From Comamonadaceae bacterium (GTDB lineage Bacteria > Pseudomonadota > Gammaproteobacteria > Burkholderiales > Burkholderiaceae_C), in the NCBI GenBank assembly GCA_025356545.1, contig JANXSU010000299.1, positions 1-33,490 of the forward strand: a stretch of DNA of 33,490 bases. Reading direction: 5' to 3'. The notes beneath the pieces are model-generated. The model ran no database searches. It saw only the letters and a list, made by a program, of their open reading frames with translations, and was not told where the DNA came from. Made by a program: the position numbers and the translations under genes. Of this stretch, positions 23,694 through 32,467 are shown one piece after another. Each line of letters opens with the position of its first letter. The stretch's first letter is position 1.

Positions 23694-24506
23694 TTATTTT
23701 TTAGGGGCCAACTCGGCCACGGCGGCACCTTCAATGCCGTGACGCTTGAGCGCAGCACCCACAAAGCCTGAGGCCTTCATGTCTTCAACAAACTCACGCA
23801 AGTAAGCGATGCTGGCTGTGCGTGCTTTGGGTGTGCCAATGGCTTGGTTGATGACCATGAAGCGTCCATCCAGCAGGCGCAAGCCGGGTGTGCGCTGCGC
23901 GTCCATTTGCAGTTGCTGTTTGACGCCTGCGGCCACATCCAAGTTTTGCGCCATGAACAGATCGGTCACAGCGGGTGAGGTGGGCGCGCGCACCAGCGTG
24001 GCGGCTTTGATTTCACGTTTGAGAAACAAGTCATACGCGCTGCCCAGGCCAACCGCGATGCGAATACCGGGGCGATCCACCTCTTCGTTACGCTGGATGG
24101 GTGAGTTGTTGCGCACCATGTACGCGCCTTCAATCACTACATAGGCGGCGCTGTAGCCGATGTCGGCCCCGCGCACCGGGTCAATGGCGACAAAGGCGAT
24201 ATCGACCTTGGCTTCTTTCACCGCTTCGACCACCTGGCCAGCGGAGGTGAAGGTGATCAGCTCCAGCTTCACGCCCAAGCGCTGCGCCAGTTCACGGGAC
24301 AAGTCCACCGACACGCCGCGTGCCTGGCCGGTGGCCGGGTCACGGGTGGCCAAAATCGGATTGCCCAAATTGATGGCGGCCCGCAAAGTGCCCCCTGGGG
24401 CCAGCTCTGAAACAGTGGCTGCGGGGACTTTGGGGTTTGAGGAGCAAGCGCTCAACACGCTGGCCAAGGCGAGTGCAAGGGCGGTAAAAATAGAGGTGAT
24501 CTTCAT
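23694..24506 (-). CDS. solute-binding lipoprotein, amino-acid ABC transporter type
   Basis: A 270-residue type 2 periplasmic binding protein. The signal ends in lipobox LSAC followed by SSNPKVP. Family signs are GTLRAAINLGNP at the start of the mature domain, GVSVDLSRELAQRLGVKLELI, VDIAFVAIDPVRGADIGYS and IRIAVGLGSAYDLFL. No permease or ATPase genes are adjacent, so it is an orphan binder and may share a transporter encoded elsewhere. ATG 24506 is preferred to TTG 24512. It probably opens the operon of exported hydrolases and may bind the product they release; this link is inference. Confidence 0.83.
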   Translation of the reverse strand: MKITSIFTALALALASVLSACSSNPKVPAATVSELAPGGTLRAAINLGNPILATRDPATGQARGVSVDLSRELAQRLGVKLELITFTSAGQVVEAVKEAKVDIAFVAIDPVRGADIGYSAAYVVIEGAYMVRNNSPIQRNEEVDRPGIRIAVGLGSAYDLFLKREIKAATLVRAPTSPAVTDLFMAQNLDVAAGVKQQLQMDAQRTPGLRLLDGRFMVINQAIGTPKARTASIAYLREFVEDMKASGFVGAALKRHGIEGAAVAELAPKK

Positions 24507-24528
24507 GGACAAGGACTCTCGTTGTCAG

Positions 24529-24580
24529 TCCGTTCACCCTGAGCTTGTCTAAGGGCTTCGACAAGCTCAGCTCGAACGGA
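24529..24580. repeat. long palindromic repeat downstream of the parvulin gene
   Basis: TCCGTTC and CTGAGCTTGTC (left arm 24529-24549) pair with GACAAGCTCAG and GAACGGA (right arm 24560-24580) around a 10-base loop. This is a member of a widespread dispersed family (core GAGCTTGTCGAAG). A second member lies at 25405-25463, so the parvulin gene has one on each side. This copy sits right after the parvulin stop and may act as a terminator or 3' stabiliser. Confidence 0.65.
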
Positions 24581-24585
24581 ATTTC

Positions 24586-25371
24586 TTATTCGATCTTGGC
24601 TTTGGCGCGCAACTCATCCTGGTATTTGACGAGTTTTTGCTGGTTCAGCTGCTGGGCGATTTGCGGCTTGACGTCTTCCAGTTTGGGGGCTTGGGCTTCA
24701 CGCACGTCGTCCAAGCGGATGATGTGGTAGCCGAACTGTGATTTCACGGGGGTCTCGGTCATCTTGCCCTTGGCCAGGCCAGCCATGGCGTCAGAAAACT
24801 CTTTCACGAACGAGCCCGCATTGGCCCAATCGAGGTCGCCGCCATTGGCGCCAGAGCCTGGGTCTTTGGATTGCTTTTTGGCGATATCTTCAAACTTCGC
24901 GCCTTTTTTGATCGAGGCAATGATGGCCTTGGCCTGGTCTTCCTTTTCCACCAGGATGTGGCGGGCGCGGTATTCCTTGCCACTGTTGGCGGCGGCCAGC
25001 TTGTCGTATTCGGCCTTGATGTCAGCGTCGGTCACGGCATTGGTTTTTTGGTAGTTGGCAAACAGTTCGCGGATCAGGATGGTCTGGCGAGTGAGTTCCA
25101 TTTGAACCTTGAACTCTTCGCTGCTGTCCAGGCCTTGTTTTTGGGCTTCTTGCACAAACAACTCGCGGGCAATGACTTCGTCTTTGAGTTGACCCATCAT
25201 CTCGGGGGTGACAGGGCGGCCTGCGCGGGCGAGCTGCTGTGCCAGCGCTTCCACGCGTGACGTGGGGACGGGCTTGCCATTGACAATGGCAACATTTTGA
25301 GCGGCGGCGGGGATGGCTAGCGTGCCGACAAGGGTGGCGGCGGCAAGGGCCGTGTAAAACTGCTTCTTCAT
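24586..25371 (-). CDS. periplasmic parvulin-type peptidyl-prolyl cis-trans isomerase
   Basis: A 261-residue PPIase/chaperone of the PrsA/SurA-like kind, helping outer-membrane or periplasmic proteins fold. A signal peptide ends AAA-Q near residue 25. An N-terminal helical chaperone region follows (about 30-125), then one parvulin domain (about 128-225) with RARHILVE, KDPGSGANGGDLDW and VKSQFGYHIIRLDD. ATG 25371 is chosen over the adjacent ATG 25374 because AGGA is then six bases away. Downstream of bolA and upstream of the exported-hydrolase cluster, whose products may be its clients. Burkholderiales often carry this gene next to bolA. Confidence 0.9.
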   Translation of the reverse strand: MKKQFYTALAAATLVGTLAIPAAAQNVAIVNGKPVPTSRVEALAQQLARAGRPVTPEMMGQLKDEVIARELFVQEAQKQGLDSSEEFKVQMELTRQTILIRELFANYQKTNAVTDADIKAEYDKLAAANSGKEYRARHILVEKEDQAKAIIASIKKGAKFEDIAKKQSKDPGSGANGGDLDWANAGSFVKEFSDAMAGLAKGKMTETPVKSQFGYHIIRLDDVREAQAPKLEDVKPQIAQQLNQQKLVKYQDELRAKAKIE

Positions 25372-25404
25372 CATGGGTCCTAAGATAAGTACAGAAAACA
25401 AAGT

Positions 25405-25463
25405 CCGTTCGCCCTGAGCTTGTCGAAGGACTGGTAAGGCTTCGACAAGCTCAGCCCGAACGG
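25405..25463. repeat. long palindromic repeat upstream of the parvulin gene
   Basis: The 23-base arms 25405-25427 and 25441-25463 (CCGTTCG to TCGAA and its complement) pair with two mismatches around a 13-base loop. It is the same family as 24529-24580. It lies in the 117-bp gap between the bolA stop and the parvulin start. Confidence 0.65.
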
Positions 25464-25488
25464 TGTATGCGATTAATGGCTAAGTTTT

Positions 25489-25758
25489 TTAAACGGTTTC
25501 AATGGCCAGCGCATGTACGCCTTGGTCAATGAAATCCTGCAGCGCATCATACACAAGCCGGTGACGTGCCACGCGCGTCTTGCCTGTAAAAAAGGGTGAC
25601 GTAATTCGCACCCGAAAGTGTGTGCCGTAACCTTGCTCGTTGGCTCCCGCATGGCCGGCGTGTTGGGCGCTTTCGTCAATGACTTCTAGCAGTGTGGGTT
25701 GTAGCCGCTCATGCAGGCGCTGCGTCATTTGGCTGACAAGTTGGGTCAGATCGTTCAT
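25489..25758 (-). CDS. BolA family protein
   Basis: An 89-residue BolA-fold protein. BolA proteins work with monothiol glutaredoxins in Fe-S/iron handling and affect morphology and stress responses. The class II KH-like core shows in [29 protein letters not shown], where the HRLVYDAL helix with invariant His is the family signature. The start overlaps the yciB stop by four bases, so the two are translationally coupled. Confidence 0.93.
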   Translation of the reverse strand: MNDLTQLVSQMTQRLHERLQPTLLEVIDESAQHAGHAGANEQGYGTHFRVRITSPFFTGKTRVARHRLVYDALQDFIDQGVHALAIETV

Positions 25759-26297
25759 TTGCTTTGCGACTCGTCAGTTTTGATGTAACGCGCAATGTAG
25801 AGCCCCTGCGCCACGATAAAGGTCAGCGGGAAGGCATAGCCCCAGAGCTTGAAATTGACCCAGACTTCGGTGCTGTAAAAAGCCGCGACATAGGCGTTGG
25901 TGGCGGCCATGAAGGTGCAGTAAACAATCCAGGCCAGGTTCAGGCGCATCCAGACCGCGTCGGGCAGCTCCAACTGGTTGCCGAGCAGCAGTTTGAGGAT
26001 GTTTTTGCGCATACCCCACAGCGCTACCGCCAGTGCGATGGCCATGCTGGCGTAAAGCACGGTGGGCTTCCACTTGATGAAGCGCTCGTCATGCAGGCCC
26101 AAGGTCAGGGCACCGAAGCCCAGGATCAGCACCAGGGTGATCTTGTGCATGAGTTGGAGCTTGCGGTCGATCAGGTAGATCAAGCCCATTTGCAGCACGG
26201 TGGCGGCCATTAACACGCCGGTGGCGGTGTAGATGTCTGCGAACTTGTAGGCCCCGAAGAACAGCAGGATGGGGAAGAAATCGATCAGTATTTTCAT
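25755..26297 (-). CDS. yciB: inner-membrane septation protein A
   Basis: A 180-residue YciB/IspZ protein with five or six transmembrane helices. It is thought to link cell-envelope synthesis, division and membrane potential. The hallmark start is [18 protein letters not shown], and the family motifs [11 protein letters not shown] and [14 protein letters not shown] are present. The length equals the family norm. Followed by the overlapping bolA gene and preceded by msrB after 22 bases, a common Burkholderiales order. Confidence 0.96.
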   Translation of the reverse strand: MKILIDFFPILLFFGAYKFADIYTATGVLMAATVLQMGLIYLIDRKLQLMHKITLVLILGFGALTLGLHDERFIKWKPTVLYASMAIALAVALWGMRKNILKLLLGNQLELPDAVWMRLNLAWIVYCTFMAATNAYVAAFYSTEVWVNFKLWGYAFPLTFIVAQGLYIARYIKTDESQSK

Positions 26298-26319
26298 GCG
26301 GTGATTATCAATGGGCGGG

Positions 26320-26718
26320 TCAGGGTTTGAAATCCAGCGAGGCCGAATTCATGCAGTAGCGCAGGCCAGTGGGGGCCGGGCCGTCATCAAACACATGGCC
26401 CAGGTGGGCACCGCACTGCGCGCACAAGGTTTCGGTGCGGCGCATGCCGTGGGCGCGATCCACCACTTCGGTGATGGCATCGGGTGCCGCGGCTTGGGAG
26501 AAGCTGGGCCAGCCGCAGCCCGCATCGAACTTGGTGTCAGAGTCAAACAGCTTGGCGCCGCAGCAGATGCAGGCGTAGCTGCCGCTTGCCCAGTGTTTTT
26601 CGTACTTGCCTGTGTAGGGGCGCTCGGTAGCTGCGTGGCGGGTGACATTAAAGGCCACAGGCTCAGCCCCTTTTTCGGCCAGCAGGGTTTTCCATTCGGC
26701 GTCGGTTTTTTGGATCAT
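26320..26718 (-). CDS. msrB: peptide-methionine (R)-S-oxide reductase
   Basis: MsrB reduces methionine-R-sulfoxide in proteins with thioredoxin as donor. The 132-residue protein has all hallmarks: zinc cysteines C50, C53, C99 and C102, the GCGWPSF motif with a possible resolving C68, and catalytic C122 in RYCMNSASL. There is no signal peptide, so it is cytoplasmic. It lies between selO and yciB on the same strand; selO is also linked to redox control, so a joint oxidative-stress role is plausible. Confidence 0.97.
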   Translation of the reverse strand: MIQKTDAEWKTLLAEKGAEPVAFNVTRHAATERPYTGKYEKHWASGSYACICCGAKLFDSDTKFDAGCGWPSFSQAAAPDAITEVVDRAHGMRRTETLCAQCGAHLGHVFDDGPAPTGLRYCMNSASLDFKP

Positions 26719-26746
26719 GATGGGTTTTGAAAATAGGTTTTAAATT

Positions 26747-28240
26747 TTAAGAAGAGCAACTGATTTCAATCGAAGAAGCCCAGTCGGGCGGAAAGTCGGC
26801 ATAGCTCTCGAACCCCGGATGCTCGGCAAACGGGTCTTCCAGCAAAGCCAGCAGGGTATGGACACCAGAAAAGTCTTTTAGTTTCGCAGCGCGGATGGCT
26901 TGCTCGCCCAAATGGTTGCGGAGCACGAATTTGGGATTGGTTTTTAACATTAAATCGAACGCTAGCCCTTTATTTACATGCGTAAGCAGCTCTGAATACT
27001 GTAGCAACCAGGCATCCAAACCGGGTCGATTCAAAAACAGATCACGCACCGGCTCGGTCTGGCCGTCAGCCACCCAGTGGCTCAGGCGACGCCAAAAGAT
27101 GGTGTAGTCCACTTTGTCTTGCGCCAGCAGTTTCAAGACGGCCTCAATCAAAGCCAGGTCGCCCGGCACGGCTTCTTTCAGCCCCAGCTTGGCGCGCATA
27201 CGGTCTTGTAACGCGGCGGGGAAGGCCGTTTTATAGGACTCCAGCGCGGCCAGCGCCAGTTCTTGCTCTTCAATCAAAGGCAGCAGCGCCTGACCCAGGC
27301 AAAACAGGTTCCAGTACGCGATATTGGGCTGCTGCTGGTAGGCGTAGCGGCCCTGCGTGTCGGAGTGGTTGCAGATGTGGGCCGGATCGAACCCGTCTAA
27401 AAACTGGAACGGGCCGTAGTCAATCGTCAGACCCAAAATGCTCATGTTGTCGGTGTTCATCACGCCGTGGCAAAAGCCCACCGCCTGCCAGTGCGCCACC
27501 ATCTTGGCCGTGCGCTCACTCACCGCCTGGAGCAGGGCGGCGTAGGGGTTGCCGTTGAACTGATCTGTGGTGCGGCAGGCTGGGTAGTAGCGGTCAATCA
27601 CGTAGTCGGCCAGTTGCTGGAGTTGCGGTAACTGGTTGCGGTAGGCAAAGTGCTCAAAATGACCAAAGCGGATGAAGCTCGGGGCTACCCGGGTCACCAC
27701 CGCCGCCGTTTCAGCCTCTTCCCGGTATATGGGCGCGTCAGAGCCGGTCACGCACAGTGCGCGTGAAGTGGGCACGCCCAAGCCGTGCATGGCCTCGCTG
27801 CACAAAAATTCGCGGATGCTGGAGCGCAGCACGGCGCGGCCATCCCCCCCGCGCGAGTAGGGCGTGCGCCCCGCGCCTTTGAGTTGCACCTCCAGCCCGC
27901 CTGCCGTCTCGCCCAGCAGTAGCGCGCGGCCATCGCCCAGTTGCCCTGCCCACACGCCAAACTGGTGGCCGCTATAGACCGAAGCCAGCGGCTGAGTGCC
28001 CGCCAGCGCCCGGTTGCCGCTGAGGGCGTTGAGCAGTTCATCGGATGCCATCCAAGCCGCGTCCAGCCCCAACTCGCGCGCCACGGCGGCGCTGCGCCCC
28101 ACCCAATAGGGCGCGGGCAGCGGCTGGGGCGGCAGCGCGGTCAAGAAGTCGGGGCCGAGTTGCGCGAAGCGGTTGTGCCAGCTCAGGCCGATAGCGAGAG
28201 GCTCGTTCAGGTGAACATTCAAAGCGGTATCAGGGTTCAT
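26747..28240 (-). CDS. selO: protein adenylyltransferase SelO (YdiU)
   Basis: SelO is a pseudokinase-fold enzyme that transfers AMP from ATP to Ser/Thr/Tyr of target proteins and protects against oxidative stress. The 497-residue protein has the family motifs [68 protein letters not shown] and [11 protein letters not shown]. The C-terminus is SCSS, with an ordinary TGC cysteine where vertebrate SelO has selenocysteine. ATG 28240 is chosen; ATG 28258 would add six residues. A dispersed short repeat lies inside the gene at about residues 414-430, in frame. Divergent from the helicase operon by 58 bases. Confidence 0.95.
   Translation of the reverse strand: MNPDTALNVHLNEPLAIGLSWHNRFAQLGPDFLTALPPQPLPAPYWVGRSAAVARELGLDAAWMASDELLNALSGNRALAGTQPLASVYSGHQFGVWAGQLGDGRALLLGETAGGLEVQLKGAGRTPYSRGGDGRAVLRSSIREFLCSEAMHGLGVPTSRALCVTGSDAPIYREEAETAAVVTRVAPSFIRFGHFEHFAYRNQLPQLQQLADYVIDRYYPACRTTDQFNGNPYAALLQAVSERTAKMVAHWQAVGFCHGVMNTDNMSILGLTIDYGPFQFLDGFDPAHICNHSDTQGRYAYQQQPNIAYWNLFCLGQALLPLIEEQELALAALESYKTAFPAALQDRMRAKLGLKEAVPGDLALIEAVLKLLAQDKVDYTIFWRRLSHWVADGQTEPVRDLFLNRPGLDAWLLQYSELLTHVNKGLAFDLMLKTNPKFVLRNHLGEQAIRAAKLKDFSGVHTLLALLEDPFAEHPGFESYADFPPDWASSIEISCSS
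26951..26997 (-). repeat. dispersed short repeat copy D, inside selO
   Basis: On the minus strand: ATTCAGAGCTGCTTACGC, a variable centre, then AAAGGGCTAGCG and a T-rich end. It is the same element as in earP and at 32347-32397, in the coding orientation of selO. It encodes about [17 protein letters not shown]. Confidence 0.6.
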
Positions 28241-28298
28241 CCCTTGATTGTCGGGCAACTATTTGCGTGATACTTGGATGCGAGGGAAATAGTAAAGA

Positions 28299-31200
28299 AT
28301 GAAACTCATCGACAACATCAACGACCTGCTGGGCGAAGACATCAAGCAGTCCGTCCAGCCAGGTGCGCGGCTCAAAATCGCCGCGTCGTGCTTCTCCATC
28401 TACGCCTACGAGGCCTTGAAGCGCGAGTTGGAATCGGTGGAGTCATTCGAGTTCATCTTCACGTCCCCCACGTTCATGCCCGACGAGGTAACCGATGTCG
28501 CCAAGAAGGAGCGGCGCGAGTTCCATATCCCCAAGTCACCCTCCGAGACCCAAACCGAGCGTAGCTTCTATGGCACCGAGTTCGAGGTGCAGCTCAAAAA
28601 CAAGCTGACCCAGCGCGCCATTGCGCGCGAGTGTGCCGACTGGATGCGCCGCAAAGCCAAATTCCGCTCCAACAGTGGCGTGGCCCCCATGCAGCAGTTT
28701 GCAGCGGTGCAGACCGCTGCACCCGCCGCGCCCAATTCGGTTTACATGCCGCTGCACGGCTTCACTGCCGTCGATTTGGGCTACCAGCGCGGTAACGCTG
28801 TGTCCAACATCGTCAACAAGTTTGACGAGCCAGCCAACACCAGCGTGTTCCTGAGCCTGTTCGATCAAATATGGGCCGATCCCGACAAGCTAACGGACGT
28901 GACCACCTTGGTGTGCGAGCACATTGCGTCGGTGTACCAAGAGAATTCGCCCGAGCGCATCTACTTCCTGATGCTCTACAACATCTTCAACGAGTTTCTG
29001 GAAGACCTCAATGAAGACGTGCTGCCCAACGACCGCACAGGCTACCTCGACACCCTGGTGTGGCAAAAGCTGTTCAACTTCCAGCGCGATGCTGCCACCG
29101 GCATCATCAACAAGCTGGAAACCTACAACGGCTGCATCCTGGCCGACAGCGTGGGCCTGGGCAAAACCTTCACCGCGCTGGCCGTCATCAAGTATTACGA
29201 GCTGCGTAACCGCTCTGTCTTGGTGTTATGCCCCAAGAAGCTGGCCGATAACTGGCTCACCTACAACCGCAACCTTAAAACCAACATCTTCGCCAAAGAC
29301 CGGTTCAACTATGAGGTGCTGTGCCATACCGACTTGCAGCGCACCAGCGGCGAATCCTTTGGCACGCCGCTCAACCGGGTCAACTGGGGCAATTACGACC
29401 TAGTCGTAATTGACGAGTCCCACAACTTCCGCAACAACGATGTCTACAAGGACAAGGAGACGCGCTACCAAAAGCTGATGAACACGGTCATCAAGCAGGG
29501 CGTCAAAACCAAGGTGCTGATGTTGTCTGCCACCCCGGTTAACAACCGGTTTAACGATCTGCGCAACCAACTGGCTTTGGCGTATGAAGGTAATGCCGGG
29601 TTGCTGGGCGACAAACTGCGCACCGAGAAGGACATTGACGAGATATTCCGCCGCGCGCAAACCGCGTTCAATATGTGGACCAAGCTACCGCCGGAAGAGC
29701 GTACCGCCAGTGCCATCCTGGCCGCGCTGGACTTTGATTTTTTCGAGCTGCTGGATAGTGTGACCATTGCCCGGTCGCGCAAGCACATCGAGACGTTCTA
29801 CGACACCAAGGACATTGGCACGTTCCCCGAGCGCCTCAAACCCCTGTCATTCCATTGCCCGCTGACCCAGCGCACCGATGTCATTGGCTTCAACGACATC
29901 TTCAACCAGCTCAGCCTGCTGAAACTGGCCGTGTATGCGCCCGTGGGCTACATCCTGCCCAGCCGCATCAAGAAGTACGAAGACATGTACGACACCGAGG
30001 TGGCCAGCGGCGGAGGCAAGTTCAAACAGGCCGACCGCGAAAAGAGCCTGCAAGCGCTGATGACGGTCAACCTGCTCAAACGGCTGGAAAGTTCGGTCGC
30101 ATCGTTCCGCCTGACATTGCAGAGCCTGCAAAGCAACCACCAGAAGGCGCTGGCCAAGATCACGGCGTTCAAAAAGTCAGGCAAGGCCGCCAAGTTCACC
30201 GACCATACGCCCGACTTTGAGGATGCCGACTTTGACGACGAGCTGTTGCCGGACCTGGATGATGACCAGAGCAGCGAAAGCAATTCAACTGGTGGCAAGG
30301 TGCAAATCGACCTGGGTGACATGGACTTGCCGTCTTGGGAACATGACCTTAATGGTGACCTGGCCGTCATCGATGGGCTTTTGGCTGAAATGGCCAAAAT
30401 CACCCCGGCGGACGATGCCAAGCTCCAACACCTGAAAGCGCAGATCGAGCAGAAGCTAGCGCACCCCTTTAACCCCGGCAACCGCAAGCTGCTCATATTC
30501 ACCGCGTTCGCAGACACCGCCAATTACCTGTACGACAACCTGGCACCGGGCCTGTTCCAGAAGCATGGCATCCATACCGGCAAGGTCACCGGCTCCACCG
30601 AGCCGAAAACCACACTCCGGTTGGCTGCCAACCCGCGCCAAGGTATCGACTTTCAGACCATGCTCACGCTGTTTGCGCCGCGCGCCAAAGAAAAGGCGCT
30701 GACCATGCCCCATGAGCCGGGTGAAATCGACGTGATGATCGGCACCGACTGCATCTCCGAAGGCCAGAACTTGCAGGATTGCGACACCGTCATCAACTAC
30801 GACATCCACTGGAACCCGGTGCGCATCATCCAGCGCTTTGGTCGGGTGGACCGTATTGGCTCTCCCAATGCGCGCATCCAGTTGGTCAACTACTGGCCCG
30901 ATATCAGCTTGGACGAGTACATCCGCCTCAAAGAGCGGGTGGAAAGCCGCATGATGATTGCCGACGTGACCGCCACGGGCGATGACAACGTGCTGTCCGC
31001 CCAGTCCAATGACGTGGCCTACCGCAAGGAGCAATTGCGCCGCCTGCAAGAAGAAGTCATCGAAATGGAAGACCTCAAAACCGGGGTCTCCATTACCGAT
31101 CTGGGCCTGAACGACTTCCGCATGGACTTGCTGAACTACGTCAAAGCCCATGGCGACCTGGCCCGCTTGCCCAATGGTTTGCATGCCGTGGTGCACGCCA

Positions 31201-31637
31201 ACCCCGACAAAGGCTTGCAGCCCGGCGTCATTTTCACGCTGCGCAACCGCCTGTTGAGTGGCACTGGCGGTGCAGTTGTGCAGCAAAAGAACCGGCTGCA
31301 CCCGTACTACTTGGTTTACATCGGCATGGACGGCAGCATCATTGCCGACCATATGGAAGTCAAGGCACTGCTGGACCTGGCCCGCAATGCCTGCAAAGGC
31401 CGCAGCGAACCAGTACCTGCCGCTTTTGAGCCATTCAATACGGCGACCGACGATGGTCGCAACATGCGCACGTTCTCTAACCTGCTAGACCAAGCCATTC
31501 ACTCCATGATTGAGCGCCAGCAGGAGCAGGATGTGGACAGCCTGTTTTCGCCCGGCAAAACCAGCGCCTTGGTGGGAGAGATTGCCGGGCTCGAAGACTT
31601 CGAGTTGATCAGCTTCTTGGTGATTCAGGCCCAATGA
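28299..31637 (+). CDS. SNF2-type superfamily 2 helicase with degenerate PLD-like N-terminus
   Basis: A 1112-residue DNA translocase candidate. Residues about 1-200 resemble the phospholipase-D-like module found at the front of related helicases (LKIAASCFSIYAYEALKREL, FIFTSPTF, then GFTAVDLGY), but no HxK catalytic motif is seen. The motor has Walker A in ADSVGLGKT (about 280-288), DESH (about 370), LSATPVNNR (about 409), and in the second lobe LLIFTAFADTANYLYDNL (about 730), GTDCISEGQNLQDCD and QRFGRVDRIG (arginine fingers, about 850). An acidic linker (about 637-665) separates the lobes. The stop overlaps the DUF4391 start (ATGA). The methyltransferase downstream places it in a defence or restriction operon. 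No nuclease domain is visible. Confidence 0.87.
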   Translation: MKLIDNINDLLGEDIKQSVQPGARLKIAASCFSIYAYEALKRELESVESFEFIFTSPTFMPDEVTDVAKKERREFHIPKSPSETQTERSFYGTEFEVQLKNKLTQRAIARECADWMRRKAKFRSNSGVAPMQQFAAVQTAAPAAPNSVYMPLHGFTAVDLGYQRGNAVSNIVNKFDEPANTSVFLSLFDQIWADPDKLTDVTTLVCEHIASVYQENSPERIYFLMLYNIFNEFLEDLNEDVLPNDRTGYLDTLVWQKLFNFQRDAATGIINKLETYNGCILADSVGLGKTFTALAVIKYYELRNRSVLVLCPKKLADNWLTYNRNLKTNIFAKDRFNYEVLCHTDLQRTSGESFGTPLNRVNWGNYDLVVIDESHNFRNNDVYKDKETRYQKLMNTVIKQGVKTKVLMLSATPVNNRFNDLRNQLALAYEGNAGLLGDKLRTEKDIDEIFRRAQTAFNMWTKLPPEERTASAILAALDFDFFELLDSVTIARSRKHIETFYDTKDIGTFPERLKPLSFHCPLTQRTDVIGFNDIFNQLSLLKLAVYAPVGYILPSRIKKYEDMYDTEVASGGGKFKQADREKSLQALMTVNLLKRLESSVASFRLTLQSLQSNHQKALAKITAFKKSGKAAKFTDHTPDFEDADFDDELLPDLDDDQSSESNSTGGKVQIDLGDMDLPSWEHDLNGDLAVIDGLLAEMAKITPADDAKLQHLKAQIEQKLAHPFNPGNRKLLIFTAFADTANYLYDNLAPGLFQKHGIHTGKVTGSTEPKTTLRLAANPRQGIDFQTMLTLFAPRAKEKALTMPHEPGEIDVMIGTDCISEGQNLQDCDTVINYDIHWNPVRIIQRFGRVDRIGSPNARIQLVNYWPDISLDEYIRLKERVESRMMIADVTATGDDNVLSAQSNDVAYRKEQLRRLQEEVIEMEDLKTGVSITDLGLNDFRMDLLNYVKAHGDLARLPNGLHAVVHANPDKGLQPGVIFTLRNRLLSGTGGAVVQQKNRLHPYYLVYIGMDGSIIADHMEVKALLDLARNACKGRSEPVPAAFEPFNTATDDGRNMRTFSNLLDQAIHSMIERQQEQDVDSLFSPGKTSALVGEIAGLEDFELISFLVIQAQ

Positions 31638-32320
31638 CTAGCCAAGCACTTTTCACCTGGCCGTCGCAGGCGGCAGTAGGTAGCCCGGTCGCCAAGTCGA
31701 AAATCTACGCCCATGCCAAGCCCACTTCCGTCTTGCGAGCGCTGTTTGTGCAGCAGGTGGAAAGCATCACCTGGGCCTACAAGCTCTCGCCAGAGACCAT
31801 CAATCTGCCCGCCAAACCGGCGGTGCCGGAGATTGAAGTGTTTGAAGTCGCTTTGAAGCTGCCTGATGTCAGCCATTCGGTACTGCGCTGCATCGACAAG
31901 GCCATGCCGCGCCCCATCCTGTTCAACCTGCGGTTTGACGGGAAAACCCAGCCGATTGCCGCCTATAAGCGGCCCAGCGATGCCGCCCACCACCAAGGGG
32001 GTCAACCAGCCAGCCAGTGGGTGCTGGGGGACTACCATGCTGCGCCTTGGCAGCCGGACGGTGAAGCCCGGCCTGCATTGCCCTTGGCGCTGGATTTGCA
32101 GGGCCTGTACGAGCAGATATTGCGACAGCATTTGACCATTCCAGCCCGCGCAGGCGAGTCTTTGCGTGACCAGTTGGACCGCCTGGCCGCACTGGCAGCC
32201 AAACAAGCGGCAGTGGCCAAGCTGGAAGCCCGCCTTAGTGCTGAAAAACAGTTCAACCGCAAGGTCGAGATCAACGCCCAGTTGCGTACCATTCGCACTG
32301 AGCTGGAAGCGCTGACATGA
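31634..32320 (+). CDS. DUF4391 domain-containing protein
   Basis: A 228-residue protein whose ITWAYKLSPETINLPAKP and IEVFEVALK segments match the DUF4391 family, which is found beside helicase and type III Mod/Res genes but has no known function. The C-terminal 60 residues (about 165-226) are a likely coiled coil rich in Ala, Leu, Lys and Glu, suited to protein contacts. The first 20 residues (FTWPSQAAVGSPVAKSKIYA) suit a DNA- or partner-binding segment. Coupled to the helicase by a 4-base overlap, so the two probably form a complex. Family assignment is by recall of the motif pattern. Confidence 0.75.
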   Translation: MTSQALFTWPSQAAVGSPVAKSKIYAHAKPTSVLRALFVQQVESITWAYKLSPETINLPAKPAVPEIEVFEVALKLPDVSHSVLRCIDKAMPRPILFNLRFDGKTQPIAAYKRPSDAAHHQGGQPASQWVLGDYHAAPWQPDGEARPALPLALDLQGLYEQILRQHLTIPARAGESLRDQLDRLAALAAKQAAVAKLEARLSAEKQFNRKVEINAQLRTIRTELEALT

Positions 32321-32346
32321 CCGGTGGCCAAAGCACCCAATTTGCT

Positions 32347-32397
32347 ATTTATTTAGTAGCTTCTCCCGCATATTGCATGGGGGCTAGAAGCCAAAAA
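32347..32397 (+). repeat. dispersed short repeat copy C, intergenic
   Basis: Reads TTTAGTAGCTTCTCCCGC, a variable centre, GGGGGCTAGAAGCCAAAAA. Same family as the copies inside earP and selO. It lies between the DUF4391 gene and the mod remnant at 32402, at the apparent recombination junction. Confidence 0.6.
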
Positions 32398-32401
32398 GAC
32401 C

Positions 32402-32464
32402 ATGAATAAACTGAAAATGCACAGCCCTGACTTGACCCTGGCCACCCGCACTCCAAAGAACTGA
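32402..32464 (+). pseudogene. remnant of the 5' end of the mod methyltransferase gene
   Basis: Bases 32401-32444 repeat bases 33329-33372, the start of the mod gene, with 41 of 44 positions identical. The copy begins with the same ATG and encodes MNKLKMHSPDLT, then diverges and meets a stop after 20 codons. It shows that mod once began here, directly after DUF4391, or that this segment was duplicated when dinD entered. The ATG could still be translated as a 20-residue peptide, but function is unlikely. Confidence 0.8.
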
Positions 32465-32467
32465 CCC

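Noticed and set aside
24529-25463. The two large palindromes as a CRISPR array or inverted repeats of an insertion sequence
   Set aside because: There are only two units, nearly 900 bases apart, with no spacers; the gene between them is a normal parvulin, not a transposase.
26747-26764. Selenocysteine in SelO
   Set aside because: The C-terminal codon before SS is TGC (cysteine); the frame ends at TAA and no SECIS-like need arises.
32412-32425. CTG-N8-CAG upstream of dinD as a LexA (SOS) box
   Set aside because: LexA boxes need CTGT-N8-ACAG (CTG-N10-CAG); here the spacing is two bases short, and the bases belong to the duplicated mod start.
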